A stretch of 64,000 nt of DNA from Candidatus Saccharibacteria bacterium oral taxon 488. GTDB taxonomy: Bacteria; Patescibacteriota; Saccharimonadia; Saccharimonadales; Saccharimonadaceae. Shown here one piece after another: positions 1 to 7,655 of this stretch. The notes under the pieces are model-generated. The model saw only the letters and a list, made by a program, of their open reading frames with translations, was not told the origin of the DNA and searched no databases. Made by a program: the position numbers and the translations under genes. The first letter of the stretch is position 1. Each line of letters opens with the position of its first letter. The stretch covers positions 372,001-436,000 of the forward strand of contig CP047920.1 of assembly GCA_010202645.1 (NCBI GenBank). The letters are read 5' to 3'.

Positions 1-1109
1 TGTGAATGTTCGGCGTCCTCTCGGCTCTTTGGTTCGTCGCCGAATGTCAGGAATGGGTCAGGCGAAAAGCCAGACTTAAACACCGCAAACTCAGCACCCC
101 GGTCTTTGCCTCCATCGATAACACCAACGCCAACACCCACCCCGTCAACTGCAATATTCTCGTAACCGATAGCGAAATTATCTGAATGTTCAATCAGCCA
201 CTCAGCTTGTTTGCCAGTCTCTATCTGCTCGTTCGAGTCTTTGGTGATAATGCCGTCAATTAGCGTTAGGTTTTCCCAATCTACCGCAACGCTACGATCA
301 ATTCCATCACGTGCCACGTCATACCCGGTTGTCTTGCGGCCTGATTCGTAACTTTTAACGATAGCCTTGGCAAAGATGCTCGAGCGGAATATCGTCTTGC
401 TCTCGTCCTGGTATTCCCAGTTGTTTTTCAGGTACCGTTCAACCCACCAAGTCGGGTTGGTCATCATAGCATCAATATCTGATTGCATCTGCCATGAATC
501 CGACAAATCAAACTCGACCACACGAATATTTGGCGGTAGCGGCTCATATTTACCATTCCCGCCGTATTTCCAACGCATGTACACCTCTTTAATGTGCTCA
601 ACATCATTTGGATTTAGAGTGATAATAGCGATGCTCGGCTGCCCGTTGGTGTTGCGGCGGCCCTTACGGGATCTAGCTGTGGTAAACATCGTCAGAGACA
701 ATTCGTCAGCCTCGTCAATATGACTAGCACTGGCATTGATACCTTTAATCTTCTGCCCATTCCTGTCTTTCGTCTCGTCCGCCTCCACAAAGCCAATCTT
801 TGAGCCGTTTGGGAACTTAATTTCATAATCTTGGCCGTTGTATGTGTAGTCCTCACCCTCTTTGAAGTTTTTGCGGTCGAGCATTGTCAGATACGACGGA
901 ATTACCGACCGCTTCGCAGTGCTAATATTCTTACGAAACACTGTCCAATACGTCTTCTCGAATGTGTCGCAAATATCGATGCCGACGCTCGCCGCAATGT
1001 CTGTCTTGCCAGTACCTACCGCACCAATCAGATAAATAGTATCGACTTCGGGGCAATCGTTAATAATATCGACAACGCTCTGCTGCTTTGGCTTCAATTC
1101 TAGCGACAT
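1..1109 (-). CDS. Phage terminase large subunit (3' end beyond window)
   Basis: The ATPase-nuclease motor that packages phage DNA into the procapsid. About 369 residues are visible and the C-terminus is cut by the window start. The translation shows a Walker A site GAVGTGKT near residues 29-36, an acidic Walker B pair DE near 132-133 (SHIDEADEL), a coupling motif ITLNPND near 163-169, and the RuvC-like nuclease start GYDVARDGIDRSV with Asp near 264, followed by a second acidic site VDGVG near 321. The ATG at 1109 follows the TAG of the small subunit gene by one codon in the same frame, so translation probably reinitiates. Its place after a small-subunit gene is the usual phage order. The family call is firm; phage type is unknown. 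Confidence 0.93.
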   Translation of the reverse strand, partial: MSLELKPKQQSVVDIINDCPEVDTIYLIGAVGTGKTDIAASVGIDICDTFEKTYWTVFRKNISTAKRSVIPSYLTMLDRKNFKEGEDYTYNGQDYEIKFPNGSKIGFVEADETKDRNGQKIKGINASASHIDEADELSLTMFTTARSRKGRRNTNGQPSIAIITLNPNDVEHIKEVYMRWKYGGNGKYEPLPPNIRVVEFDLSDSWQMQSDIDAMMTNPTWWVERYLKNNWEYQDESKTIFRSSIFAKAIVKSYESGRKTTGYDVARDGIDRSVAVDWENLTLIDGIITKDSNEQIETGKQAEWLIEHSDNFAIGYENIAVDGVGVGVGVIDGGKDRGAEFAVFKSGFSPDPFLTFGDEPKSREDAEHS

Positions 1110-1112
1110 GAA

Positions 1113-1658
1113 CTACTCGCCTTTCGTTTTACGCGGCTTGATGGTCGATACTATCTTTGGCGGTTGCTTCTCGCGAACGTTGACATCCAGGTCGACATGG
1201 TCAACTGGCTTGCCAAACGCTCGGTCTAACATATCCTTGATGGCTTTGTTGTCAGGCTTCTGCGTAGCAATGAAATAATACTCGTCGTCCACTCCATCAA
1301 GCTCACCATCGAGAAATGCCGCAATAGTCTCAGGGTCGGTAACTTGCTCTGCCGGTAACCGATTGCCCTTGCGGTCGGTCTTTATAACGAACAGCAGCTG
1401 CACGCCTGTCGCCAGCCGAAACTGTGCTTCATACAGCTTGTCAGCGTTTCTGGTGATTCGGTCTAAAATCCGCTGCTTCTCTTTCATGCGGTCAAGAACC
1501 TTTTGAGTCTTTTTGCCCTTGACTCCGCCACTGCCCTTCCTGGCACCGCCGTGAGTTGACGGTGACGTACGATTGCAACTGGCTACGTGAATATCATAGT
1601 TGTCTTGCCGCTTATATTTTCGGCCGCATTTAGGACATGATTTGAAGTCGTCTTTCAT
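1113..1658 (-). CDS. Probable phage terminase small subunit with N-terminal zinc finger
   Basis: 181 residues. The N-terminus has a zinc-finger-like pattern (CPKC near residues 8-11, then H and C near 24 and 28), followed by the glycine-rich GGARKGSGG motif that is common near the start of phage small terminase subunits and related DNA-binding packaging proteins. A basic helical stretch follows, and the C-terminus is lysine-rich. It lies directly upstream of the large subunit in the same frame and on the same strand. The role, recognising phage DNA and loading the large subunit, is inferred from position and the GGAR-type motif rather than from a full domain match. Confidence 0.75.
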   Translation of the reverse strand: MKDDFKSCPKCGRKYKRQDNYDIHVASCNRTSPSTHGGARKGSGGVKGKKTQKVLDRMKEKQRILDRITRNADKLYEAQFRLATGVQLLFVIKTDRKGNRLPAEQVTDPETIAAFLDGELDGVDDEYYFIATQKPDNKAIKDMLDRAFGKPVDHVDLDVNVREKQPPKIVSTIKPRKTKGE

Positions 1659-1668
1659 GATTATAATT

Positions 1669-1989
1669 CTAGAGATTGACGCGTAGTTCTTTTGGTATGG
1701 ACTGTTCGGAAACGGCCGAGATGTGCACGCCGTAACTATTTGCGATGAGCTGTGCCTGCATGAAAGTCAAATCTTTCGTGTTCATCAACTTGCGCAGCAT
1801 ATTTTGGTATGGTTTCTTGTTTCGGTCTTGCCAAGACTGCAAGAGAATGTAGTGCGACAACGGCTTGCATTTTCGCTCGTCACCAATAATAATTGCCTGT
1901 TTTGAAATATAATAAATGGCGACCTGCCCGATCTCTTGACGGCGTCGCCTTGTCTTGTCTTGTCTGTCAATTTTTAGCCATTTGACCAT
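1669..1989 (-). CDS. Hypothetical prophage protein
   Basis: 106 residues, not recognised. It is basic at the N-terminus (KTRRRR near residue 12) and has no membrane segment. A strong ribosome binding site (GAGGAGGG) lies just before the ATG at 1989. It sits immediately upstream of the terminase genes in the leftward prophage operon, a place where small DNA-binding or late-regulatory proteins are often found, but nothing in the sequence proves such a role. Confidence 0.6.
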   Translation of the reverse strand: MVKWLKIDRQDKTRRRRQEIGQVAIYYISKQAIIIGDERKCKPLSHYILLQSWQDRNKKPYQNMLRKLMNTKDLTFMQAQLIANSYGVHISAVSEQSIPKELRVNL

Positions 1990-2026
1990 GTTTGTTATCC
2001 CTCCTCTACCTATGAAATATACAGAT

Positions 2027-2076
2027 TAGGCGCTGGCAATCGCGGCCTCCCAACCGCTCAATCTCACCAGCGCCTA
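2027..2076. repeat. 10-bp perfect inverted repeat forming a large hairpin
   Basis: TAGGCGCTGG (2027-2036) and its exact complement CCAGCGCCTA (2067-2076) enclose 30 bases that hold a second short stem (GCGG/CCGC). It lies in the gap of about 200 bases between the HAD-like gene and the 106-aa gene, inside the prophage transcript. No strong T tract follows on the minus strand, so it is more likely an RNA structure, processing site or small RNA than a classic terminator. Confidence 0.55.
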
Positions 2077-2187
2077 GCTATAAAATGCTTTGACTGTTTT
2101 ATCAAGCAGTCAAGCGTTCCACTTCAGTCATAAACCTCTCAATCGTTCGATTGTTCTTGCGTTTTTGGCGGAATAACAATCAGCTTG

Positions 2188-2436
2188 TCAAACGGCAGGA
2201 TGAATGCTTGACATCCAACAGCTGCTCCAGACAACCACCTTTACGTTTTTGAATATACGGGAACAAAGAATAAGAAACTCTACTACCTGAGTATTTGCTG
2301 CATCAAATGGATAAGCCTGACCATGCACTCGCCGCTCCTGTGTGATGTTTTCGTTGATGTTACTAATCAAAGTTCCATCAACGTCAAAGGCTATAATAAA
2401 GTTCTCCATTTTGTCACCTGTTGGTAAGCTGTCCAT
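2188..2436 (-). CDS. Short HAD-like hydrolase, probably truncated
   Basis: 82 residues. It has the HAD nucleophile motif FDVDGTLIS near residues 18-26 and a second motif-like strand KVVVWSS near 64-70, after which it ends quickly. HAD phosphatases are normally much longer. In the +1 frame the coding-like sequence goes on for about 30 codons (for example FILPFDKLIVIPPKTQ) to about 2126, so a frameshift near 2215-2230 is possible. The ATG at 2436 is preceded by AAGGAAG. An internal ATG at codon 10 is an alternative start. Phages often carry small HAD or polynucleotide-phosphatase-like proteins, but the function here is doubtful. Confidence 0.45.
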   Translation of the reverse strand: MDSLPTGDKMENFIIAFDVDGTLISNINENITQERRVHGQAYPFDAANTQVVEFLILCSRIFKNVKVVVWSSCWMSSIHPAV

Positions 2437-2516
2437 AATCTTCCTTATCTACACGAAATCGTGTATTTTGGTTTACTTTCAATATTCGATTTTAGGTATC
2501 ATATTTATCCCCCATT

Positions 2517-3173
2517 TTATGCATCGTCAGATTTTATCGGTGCAACGCCAGCCACAATCTCGTTTCCATCCCAGGCATAATCTGGCGAGGACTTTATCAA
2601 AATCGGCTCGTCACGCTTGCCAACATGGATCGTAACGCCACCCATCATGCCGTCGCTCTGCTTGAACTGTCGTAGTGCCTCGATAAGCAATTTAGGATTT
2701 ACCACAACCGACTTTACCGGAAACGCCTCTGAACTTTTTTGCTCGACGAACGGGCGTGTCTCCGGGAAACGCAGCTCGGTTTGCTCTTGAAATGGAATCT
2801 CAGCCTTGATCGGAAAACTCTCATCGATCGGCACCATTTCGCCGTACGGATTTGTGCGAACAATAATTTTGCCGTCGTAAACATACGCTCGGTCAAAGTC
2901 AGTCTTCATGACTTTATCAGCGGCAACGAGAACGCTCTGCGGGATATTCATTGAGCAGGCTTTCGCACCAGGCTCGGCGTCAACTTCGCGGCGGATCAGC
3001 TTATAGCCGTCTGTAGCGATGAGCGTGGCTTTGTATATACCCTTCTCCTGCTCGACAACCTCCAGTCTGACATTCTCCAGAACCTTATTCTGCGGCGTTG
3101 GCTTCTGTGCTATTTTATATACAGCGATCTGCTGCTTGGTTAGCGAAACGATACTGCTCACTTCTCCCACCAA
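2517..3173 (-). CDS. DnaN-like sliding clamp homologue, phage type
   Basis: 218 residues. Two stretches look like bacterial beta clamps: ATDGYKLIRREVD near residues 53-65 (clamp consensus ATDGHRL) and, at the C-terminus, NPKLLIEALRQF followed by VTIHVGKRDEPILIKS, which matches the last clamp domain (alanine-leucine-rich helix, then PVLI-type strand). It is much shorter than the about 370 residues of bacterial clamps, as are some phage clamp-like processivity factors. It would tether a polymerase to DNA. It overlaps the 78-aa gene upstream by 16 bases and sits among SSB and recombination genes, which supports a replication role. Confidence 0.65.
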   Translation of the reverse strand: MVGEVSSIVSLTKQQIAVYKIAQKPTPQNKVLENVRLEVVEQEKGIYKATLIATDGYKLIRREVDAEPGAKACSMNIPQSVLVAADKVMKTDFDRAYVYDGKIIVRTNPYGEMVPIDESFPIKAEIPFQEQTELRFPETRPFVEQKSSEAFPVKSVVVNPKLLIEALRQFKQSDGMMGGVTIHVGKRDEPILIKSSPDYAWDGNEIVAGVAPIKSDDA

Positions 3174-3394
3174 AATCCTTTCTGCCCAGCCTCAGTCTCA
3201 GATGGCTTATCGTCTTTCAAGCTGCCGGCTGACTTATTATTTATCTTGACCGCAATGTCTACGCTCCGAACGCCGTGCTCCAGCAACCATTTCTTGGCTC
3301 GCTTAGCGTCGGCTTCGGTAGCGTAGGTTTTCGCGTGCGGCTTATTCTTGTCGTCGCTCCAGCGAACCGTGAATGCGCAATTCATCAGAGACAT
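3158..3394 (-). CDS. Hypothetical prophage protein
   Basis: 78 residues, not recognised. A compact mixed alpha/beta fold is plausible (CAFTVRWSDD, then a TYATEADAKRAKKWL helix), resembling small phage proteins that process row-wise annotated helices. Start ATG 3394 shares its A with the TAA of the 20-aa ORF before it, and its end overlaps the clamp-like gene by 16 bases, so it is translated in a tightly coupled chain. Confidence 0.55.
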   Translation of the reverse strand: MSLMNCAFTVRWSDDKNKPHAKTYATEADAKRAKKWLLEHGVRSVDIAVKINNKSAGSLKDDKPSETEAGQKGFWWEK

Positions 3395-3456
3395 TACGTA
3401 GCCTCCAGTTTCTTGCGCTTACGGCGCTGCTTTTTGCGAAGTGCTTTTTTAGTCAT
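3394..3456 (-). CDS. 20-aa lysine/arginine-rich mini-protein
   Basis: A very short ORF that codes a 20-residue peptide beginning MTKKALRKKQ, with 13 of 20 residues K or R. Three things support translation. A GAGAGG ribosome binding site lies before the ATG. The start overlaps the end of the upstream gene by 8 bases. The TAA stop shares a base with the next ATG. It could bind nucleic acid, or serve only as a translational coupler. No family is recognised. Confidence 0.5.
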   Translation of the reverse strand: MTKKALRKKQRRKRKKLEAT

Positions 3457-3694
3457 TTGGCCTCTCGATCGTGCCGCCAAGCAACTCAAGACGTTTGGTA
3501 AACTCTTCCTCAACATCTTTGTCGCTGGGTGAATAAAATGTTTCAAATCCAATAGTAAATTCAAACTCGCTTTTGCCTAGTTCAGGTATGCTCTCGTACC
3601 GAAGATTGAATCGTCTACCATCAATGTCAGCATTGACCAATCTATACGCCTGCTTGTCAATCCAGACCGTATGTGGAATTGTAGATCTTACCAT
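3449..3694 (-). CDS. Hypothetical prophage protein
   Basis: 81 residues, not recognised. The sequence alternates short beta-like strands and acidic turns (IPHTVWIDKQAYRLV, then GKSEFEFTIGFETFY) and has no transmembrane segment or clear motif. The stop of the KGG gene upstream (3698) is three bases from its ATG at 3694, and its own end overlaps the mini-ORF, so it belongs to the prophage early operon. Confidence 0.55.
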   Translation of the reverse strand: MVRSTIPHTVWIDKQAYRLVNADIDGRRFNLRYESIPELGKSEFEFTIGFETFYSPSDKDVEEEFTKRLELLGGTIERPND

Positions 3695-3697
3695 TTG

Positions 3698-4024
3698 TTA
3701 ATCTCCAAACCTCTCATACATGCAGTTTTCGTGCATGTCTGGATAGTCTTTTCGCTCAGCGTCAGATTTAATGAGTGCCAAATTGCACATGCTACATCTG
3801 CCGTACGGTGCGGTTTTTTCAAATTCAGCTAGCTCGTCATCCTGCTTAGGTCGGCGTTTGCTGATTCGGCCGCAAATCCGAGCTGCTTCCCGATTGAGTG
3901 CAAAGCCTGTTTTGCTGCCTCTTGATCTCGATCCACCCTTTCTGCCGATTTCACGGTAGAAGTTTGGGTTTTTCGCGAGAATTGTCGCGGCGGCTTTCTT
4001 ACCGCCCGCTTCCGTTCCTGCCAT
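3698..4024 (-). CDS. KGG-motif phage protein with C-terminal zinc-binding cysteines
   Basis: 108 residues. The N-terminal half (GGKKAAATILAKNPNFYREI, then GRKGGSRSRGSKTGFALNRE) matches a very common small phage protein built on KGG/RGG-like glycine-lysine repeats and thought to bind nucleic acid. The C-terminal half has a possible metal site, CSMC near residues 77-80 with HENC near 98-101. Start ATG is preceded by AAGGAGAATC. It follows ssb in the operon. The exact role is unknown. Confidence 0.65.
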   Translation of the reverse strand: MAGTEAGGKKAAATILAKNPNFYREIGRKGGSRSRGSKTGFALNREAARICGRISKRRPKQDDELAEFEKTAPYGRCSMCNLALIKSDAERKDYPDMHENCMYERFGD

Positions 4025-4037
4025 GATTCTCCTTTCC

Positions 4038-4493
4038 TTAAAATGGTATTTCGCTTAAATCAATCGGCGTGTCGAGGTCAACGTCCTCGGTAGCTTTCGC
4101 CGCTTGTTTAGTTGTTGTATTTGCTGATTTAGTGTCCTCCTCGGCATATCGTTCTGTGGCTGGTGCGGTATTGCTACCACCTTTAGCGTCGCTCAAAAGC
4201 TGGAACTGATCGATGATGACTTCAGCCGCTTTACGTTTGATATCATCTTTCTCCCAGATTCTGGTTTGTAATCTGCCAGTTATGCCAATTTGCTTACCTT
4301 TCGGCGCGTACTCTGCCAGTAGTTCGGCTGCTTTATTCCAGGCAACGCAATCGATAAAGCTAGCGTCAGCATCTTTGCCGTAGCCGTCAACCGCTAGTGC
4401 GAATGAGGCTACGGACTTGCCGCTGTTCGTCGTTTTAATTTCAATGTCTCGGACGACGCGGCCGATTAGAGTTACTGTGTTGATTGCTGCCAT
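4038..4493 (-). CDS. ssb: Single-stranded DNA-binding protein (prophage copy)
   Basis: 151 residues with a full OB-fold SSB domain: NTVTLIGRVVRDIEIK at the start, SFIDCVAWNKAAELLAEYA in the middle and GKQIGITGRLQTRIW. A low-complexity linker follows, and the acidic tip DLSEIPF, which recruits partner proteins, ends the protein. It coats single-stranded DNA during phage replication and recombination. Its neighbours, a Sak4-like ATPase, a RecE-like nuclease and a clamp-like protein, make a coherent phage replication-recombination module. It is the phage copy, so a separate chromosomal ssb is expected elsewhere. Confidence 0.95.
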   Translation of the reverse strand: MAAINTVTLIGRVVRDIEIKTTNSGKSVASFALAVDGYGKDADASFIDCVAWNKAAELLAEYAPKGKQIGITGRLQTRIWEKDDIKRKAAEVIIDQFQLLSDAKGGSNTAPATERYAEEDTKSANTTTKQAAKATEDVDLDTPIDLSEIPF

Positions 4494-4495
4494 AT

Positions 4496-5302
4496 TTAGA
4501 AACTCTTTTCTTCGCGAATCTCCACGCCTGGGATTTCACGTAATCCATTGGCGATAGCTTCGCGGATTAGCTTGTCGCTCGGCTCGCAAAGGTATCGTGG
4601 CACTAATTCAGGGTTGGTGACCGTGAATACTGTCTTGGTTTTAATACCAGATTTGACGGCTGGCTGCTGTGCTTTAGCAGCTTTGGCCGCTTCAGCCTCA
4701 GCAATCTCCTGTTCGCGTTTACGCTGTGCCGCCAGCTTGGCTGCTTCAGCTTCGTCACGTTCAGCGGTCGTCAGTTCGTCTTTACGTGTCAACAACTCGT
4801 TGATGGATTTAGTGAATGCCAGCTTGATTTCAGCATGGTTCTGATCAGCTTCAGGTAACTCAGCAAAGATTTGCTTCAGTTCAGTACCCTTTTCGTCGCA
4901 AGCCTTTTGGCTACGTAATGATTTAGCATTGGTGTCAAATTTTGCACAGATAGCGTCAACGCGTGCCGCTTCCTCTTCTGCTAGCCGCTCCTGTTCCTCC
5001 TGGTAGGCTAGAATCTTTTGGCTGATGTTCTCCAACGCCTCTTCAGCTGGCGCGAGTACATCTTTTTCAGCGTCGATAAATTGCGATTTGACGCTGTCAA
5101 AGTTGCGAGTGATCGCTAACCGTGCGTTCTTGACTTCGGTGCGGTGCGAGGTGATCAGCTTGCGGATTGCCACTGCTTCTTTAGCGGTTGCGTCATCAGT
5201 GATTTCTTTGGCTTTGGCTTGCTCCAAAAGCTCTTGAGATTTGATTTTGAACGGCGATATCGTAGCAACCTGCGAATCGACGTATTCTTGTAGTTGTGAC
5301 AT
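4496..5302 (-). CDS. DUF1351-like coiled-coil phage protein
   Basis: 268 residues. A long helical, charge-rich region (about residues 20-215, with many AEEEAA/KAAKA runs) predicts coiled coil. The C-terminal end (KTVFTVTNPELVPRYLCEPS, then IREAIANGLREIPGVEI) is typical of phage proteins annotated DUF1351 or similar and found beside recombination genes. It lies between the Sak4-like ATPase and ssb. It may be a recombination accessory factor or a nuclease-inhibitor-like protein. Its activity is not shown by the sequence. Confidence 0.6.
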   Translation of the reverse strand: MSQLQEYVDSQVATISPFKIKSQELLEQAKAKEITDDATAKEAVAIRKLITSHRTEVKNARLAITRNFDSVKSQFIDAEKDVLAPAEEALENISQKILAYQEEQERLAEEEAARVDAICAKFDTNAKSLRSQKACDEKGTELKQIFAELPEADQNHAEIKLAFTKSINELLTRKDELTTAERDEAEAAKLAAQRKREQEIAEAEAAKAAKAQQPAVKSGIKTKTVFTVTNPELVPRYLCEPSDKLIREAIANGLREIPGVEIREEKSF

Positions 5303-5311
5303 ATTCCTCCT

Positions 5312-6139
5312 TTACTTCCTGTCTGCTTCAGATTTACCAAGGCGAGCGTCAGTCATCTCGACGCGTGAGCTTGGAATGGTTGGTTTGGCAGCCGCTTCAA
5401 TCTGCTCTCGGCTTGCCAATGTCGGCGCCGGTGCAATCCACGCGTACTCAGCGTCGCCTCTTACTCCATCGACGATTTTCGTGAAGTCTGGCTCGATGTA
5501 GCGTCCTAGCCGGCCAGTGCGGTCTTTGGCGACGTACTTGTCGCTGGCTGGATCAACGATGATCAGGCGCTTAGTGTCGCCAGTCTCGGTGTCATTTATC
5601 GTCGTCATGTAACCGACGATATCCACCAGGTTGACCAGTTCCTCAGATAGCCTTGTGGCGACCATCGGACGTTTAATAACTCGGCCATCATCGTCTTTCT
5701 CTTGAACGTGAGCCACGATGACAATATGCTTGCCGCTGTCGCGCATGGTTTTCAGGAAGTTCCGCATGGTCGATTTCAGCCAGCCCCAGCCGGCCATGGT
5801 CGGGTTGCCGTCACGCTGGACCAGTTTGCTGTCGGCTCTATTTCGCATGTAGGCGATCAACTTCTCCATCAGCTCGCCAATCGGGTCGATGATTACCGTG
5901 TCGTAGTCTTCAGTGAGTGCAATTTGCATGAACTCCTGCATATCGTCCCATTTTTCAATCAGCGCCACGTCGGCCGCGATGCCGCGAAGTCCGAAGTATT
6001 TGCTACCGTTCTCGCAGTCAGCGATAATCGGTCGCGGTGCGGTGGCTGCGAACGTTGTTTTACCAACGCCGCCCTCGCCGTAGACAACCATCAGAATTGA
6101 TGGTTTTTCGGTCGGATCTAAACTATTAAAGACTTTCAT
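5312..6139 (-). CDS. Sak4-like phage recombination ATPase
   Basis: 275 residues, RecA-core ATPase. It has Walker A GEGGVGKTTF (residues 21-30), Walker B TVIIDPIGE (about 81-89) and the later strand HIVIVAHVQE. This compact nucleotide-binding protein type in phages belongs to the Sak4 group of Rad51-like proteins, which anneal single strands with help from SSB. The gene lies one gene away from ssb and directly after a RecE-like exonuclease, the usual pairing for phage homologous recombination. AAGGAGAAT precedes the ATG. The main alternative is a generic phage AAA ATPase. Confidence 0.75.
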   Translation of the reverse strand: MKVFNSLDPTEKPSILMVVYGEGGVGKTTFAATAPRPIIADCENGSKYFGLRGIAADVALIEKWDDMQEFMQIALTEDYDTVIIDPIGELMEKLIAYMRNRADSKLVQRDGNPTMAGWGWLKSTMRNFLKTMRDSGKHIVIVAHVQEKDDDGRVIKRPMVATRLSEELVNLVDIVGYMTTINDTETGDTKRLIIVDPASDKYVAKDRTGRLGRYIEPDFTKIVDGVRGDAEYAWIAPAPTLASREQIEAAAKPTIPSSRVEMTDARLGKSEADRK

Positions 6140-6152
6140 ATTCTCCTTTCTT

Positions 6153-6920
6153 TTACAGGCTCCAGTCGCCCAGTTCCCTCACCTCCTCGATGAGGAAATT
6201 CGGCTCGCTGTCGCCAAACTTTATGATCTCGTCAACACATGTACGCAGCTTGCGTTCACCAGCTTCGACAAAGTCGATGCCGGCAATCATGAATTGCACG
6301 CGGTATGGTGCGACGGTTTCAACCACGCAGTAGGCAAACTTGACTAGCGCCGGGTCTAGCTCTAAGCTTGACGCCGTCACTAGCGTGTAAACCGCTGACT
6401 GCAAATCGTAGTGCATTGACTGCGCAGTTTTGAAAAACTTGTCGAACTTTGCGGTAGTTTTCAGGTCGGTTATCATCGCCGATTCATTAGTGCGAATCAG
6501 TACGTCAGCCTTGCCTTTCATGTCTACGCCATCGGCGGTGCGAGCGTACATTTCGTGCTCAAAGGTGGCGCCTTTGGCAAAAATGTATTGCTTCGCCAAC
6601 AGGTGATTCTCGATATTTTTCAAAATCTGATCAGCAGCCTTGAACATGCCTAAAGTGATGATGTGTTTACCAGCAGCTTTCTGCTCATCACGCCACACCT
6701 TGGATTCTTTCGAGTAGAAGTTTTCAAATGGGCTGATAGCGAATTGGTCTTCACCGCCGAGCACCAGCATATGCACTAGCTGTCCTAAGTCGATAGCTTT
6801 GCTGTCTAGGTCTGGCAGGTCTCCACGTTTAGCGGCAACTGCATAATCGATGCCGTGGTCGAGAATCAACTTCATTGACGAATATGACCACTCTGGTCGG
6901 CTATAGTAAGCGTCTGCCAC
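6153..6920 (-). CDS. RecE-like PD-(D/E)XK exonuclease (DUF3799/YqaJ type)
   Basis: 255 residues. The active-site signature is seen as GKADVLI with Asp139, then ITDLKTT with Asp152 and Lys154, and an earlier histidine-containing helix DLGQLVHMLVLG near 44-55. The family digests double-stranded ends to expose single strands for an annealing protein, here probably the Sak4-like ATPase encoded next. The start is GTG at 6920, chosen because a strong GGGGGAGG site ends right before the stop of the preceding 27-aa ORF and the GTG follows that stop without a gap. No ATG gives the full domain. Confidence 0.85.
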   Translation of the reverse strand: MADAYYSRPEWSYSSMKLILDHGIDYAVAAKRGDLPDLDSKAIDLGQLVHMLVLGGEDQFAISPFENFYSKESKVWRDEQKAAGKHIITLGMFKAADQILKNIENHLLAKQYIFAKGATFEHEMYARTADGVDMKGKADVLIRTNESAMITDLKTTAKFDKFFKTAQSMHYDLQSAVYTLVTASSLELDPALVKFAYCVVETVAPYRVQFMIAGIDFVEAGERKLRTCVDEIIKFGDSEPNFLIEEVRELGDWSL

Positions 6921-7004
6921 TTACGCCTCCCCCGCCAAAGCTCGGTCGAGAAATGTCGGATCGATTAGGTTTTCTAACTTCTCAAACAAACTATTTTCGT
7001 CCAT
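6921..7004 (-). CDS. 27-aa mini-protein upstream of the RecE-like gene
   Basis: A short acidic ORF (starts MDENSLFEKLENLID). Its ATG has a GAGGGA site nine bases upstream, its start overlaps the preceding gene by 14 bases and its TAA touches the GTG of the nuclease gene. This packing suggests that it is translated, perhaps mainly to couple translation, since its last codons hold the ribosome binding site of the nuclease. Confidence 0.45.
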   Translation of the reverse strand: MDENSLFEKLENLIDPTFLDRALAGEA

Positions 7005-7191
7005 AAAACTTTCCCTCAATCCACTTCATACCTTTATCAAAAATCCGTAGCCACTTCGCTACTTTTACCGACTTGTCAAAATCGTGGTCGTCCAACTCGC
7101 GCAGTCTGTCAATAACTCTATCGAGTGGCTCGCGCTTATGTACCGTCACCAGCTGAACTGGTGACGGCATCACGTTTACGTGTATCTTCAT
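6991..7191 (-). CDS. Small hypothetical prophage protein
   Basis: 66 residues starting MKIHVNVMPS. The ATG at 7191 is preferred over a longer reading frame to 7299. It has an excellent AAGGAGA site and overlaps the stop of the membrane-protein gene as ATGA, and the longer frame would run antisense-like through that gene. The predicted fold is a beta strand, then an amphipathic helical region with charged residues (LDRVIDRLRELDDHDFDKSV). No family recognised. Confidence 0.55.
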   Translation of the reverse strand: MKIHVNVMPSPVQLVTVHKREPLDRVIDRLRELDDHDFDKSVKVAKWLRIFDKGMKWIEGKFYGRK

Positions 7192-7397
7192 CGCCAAATC
7201 TCCTTTCGCGATTTTAATTCTTGGATAGTTTCGTTGAACACGCCGTTGAGAAACAGCACGACCGCCAGTACCGCGATTGCCGCGAACTGCACCCACCACA
7301 GGCGCAAGTCTGTTGGCTCGCTCATTGCGATTATTGCGGCCGGTAACCCAACTACCCAGCTAATGATTTTTTTGATCTGTTTGTTTTTCGCTGCCAT
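7188..7397 (-). CDS. Small two-helix membrane protein, first gene of prophage operon
   Basis: 69 residues with two hydrophobic segments (about residues 11-25 and 34-50) and charged ends (KNKQIKK at the N-terminus, ELKSRKEIW at the C-terminus). The size and layout fit a holin-like or superinfection-exclusion protein, but the position at the head of the early operon argues against a lysis role. AAAGGAGC precedes the ATG at 7397. Function unknown. Confidence 0.5.
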   Translation of the reverse strand: MAAKNKQIKKIISWVVGLPAAIIAMSEPTDLRLWWVQFAAIAVLAVVLFLNGVFNETIQELKSRKEIWR

Positions 7398-7419
7398 TTT
7401 TCAGCTCCTTTCGTTTTAC

Positions 7420-7449
7420 GTACAAGAGTGCTCGCAGTCACTCTCGTAC
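7420..7449. repeat. Inverted repeat upstream of the prophage operon
   Basis: GTACAAGAGTG (7420-7430) and CACTCTCGTAC (7439-7449) match in 10 of 11 positions around an 8-base loop. It lies about 20 bases before the first prophage gene. It could be a repressor operator or a 5' hairpin of the early transcript. No integrase or repressor gene lies in the window to test this. Confidence 0.45.
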
Positions 7450-7609
7450 TGTTAGATATCTCGTCTCTGTCGTGTTTTAAGCGGTTTGTAGTCCGCTGTC
7501 TCTAATTTCTGACCAGCTGTTACTCAAATCTCTAAAAACCCGCTCTGACGTTTCAATGAAGCTACAAACGCTGAACGTACAGGATTTCTAGCCTCATTTT
7601 TACGTCAAA

Positions 7610-7637
7610 TAAAAAAGAATCGACGCGAAGTCGATTC
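7610..7637 (-). terminator. Rho-independent terminator after the 127-aa gene
   Basis: A perfect 8-bp stem, GAATCGAC (7617-7624) with GTCGATTC (7630-7637), is followed on the minus strand by TTTTTTAT. It would stop leftward transcription coming from the gene at 7859-8242 before it enters the prophage operon. Confidence 0.8.
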
Positions 7638-7655
7638 ATGGTTGATAGATTTAAC

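Noticed and set aside
7188..7397. Calling the first prophage membrane protein a holin
   Set aside because: Only size and two membrane segments support it, and its place at the head of the recombination operon argues against a lysis role.
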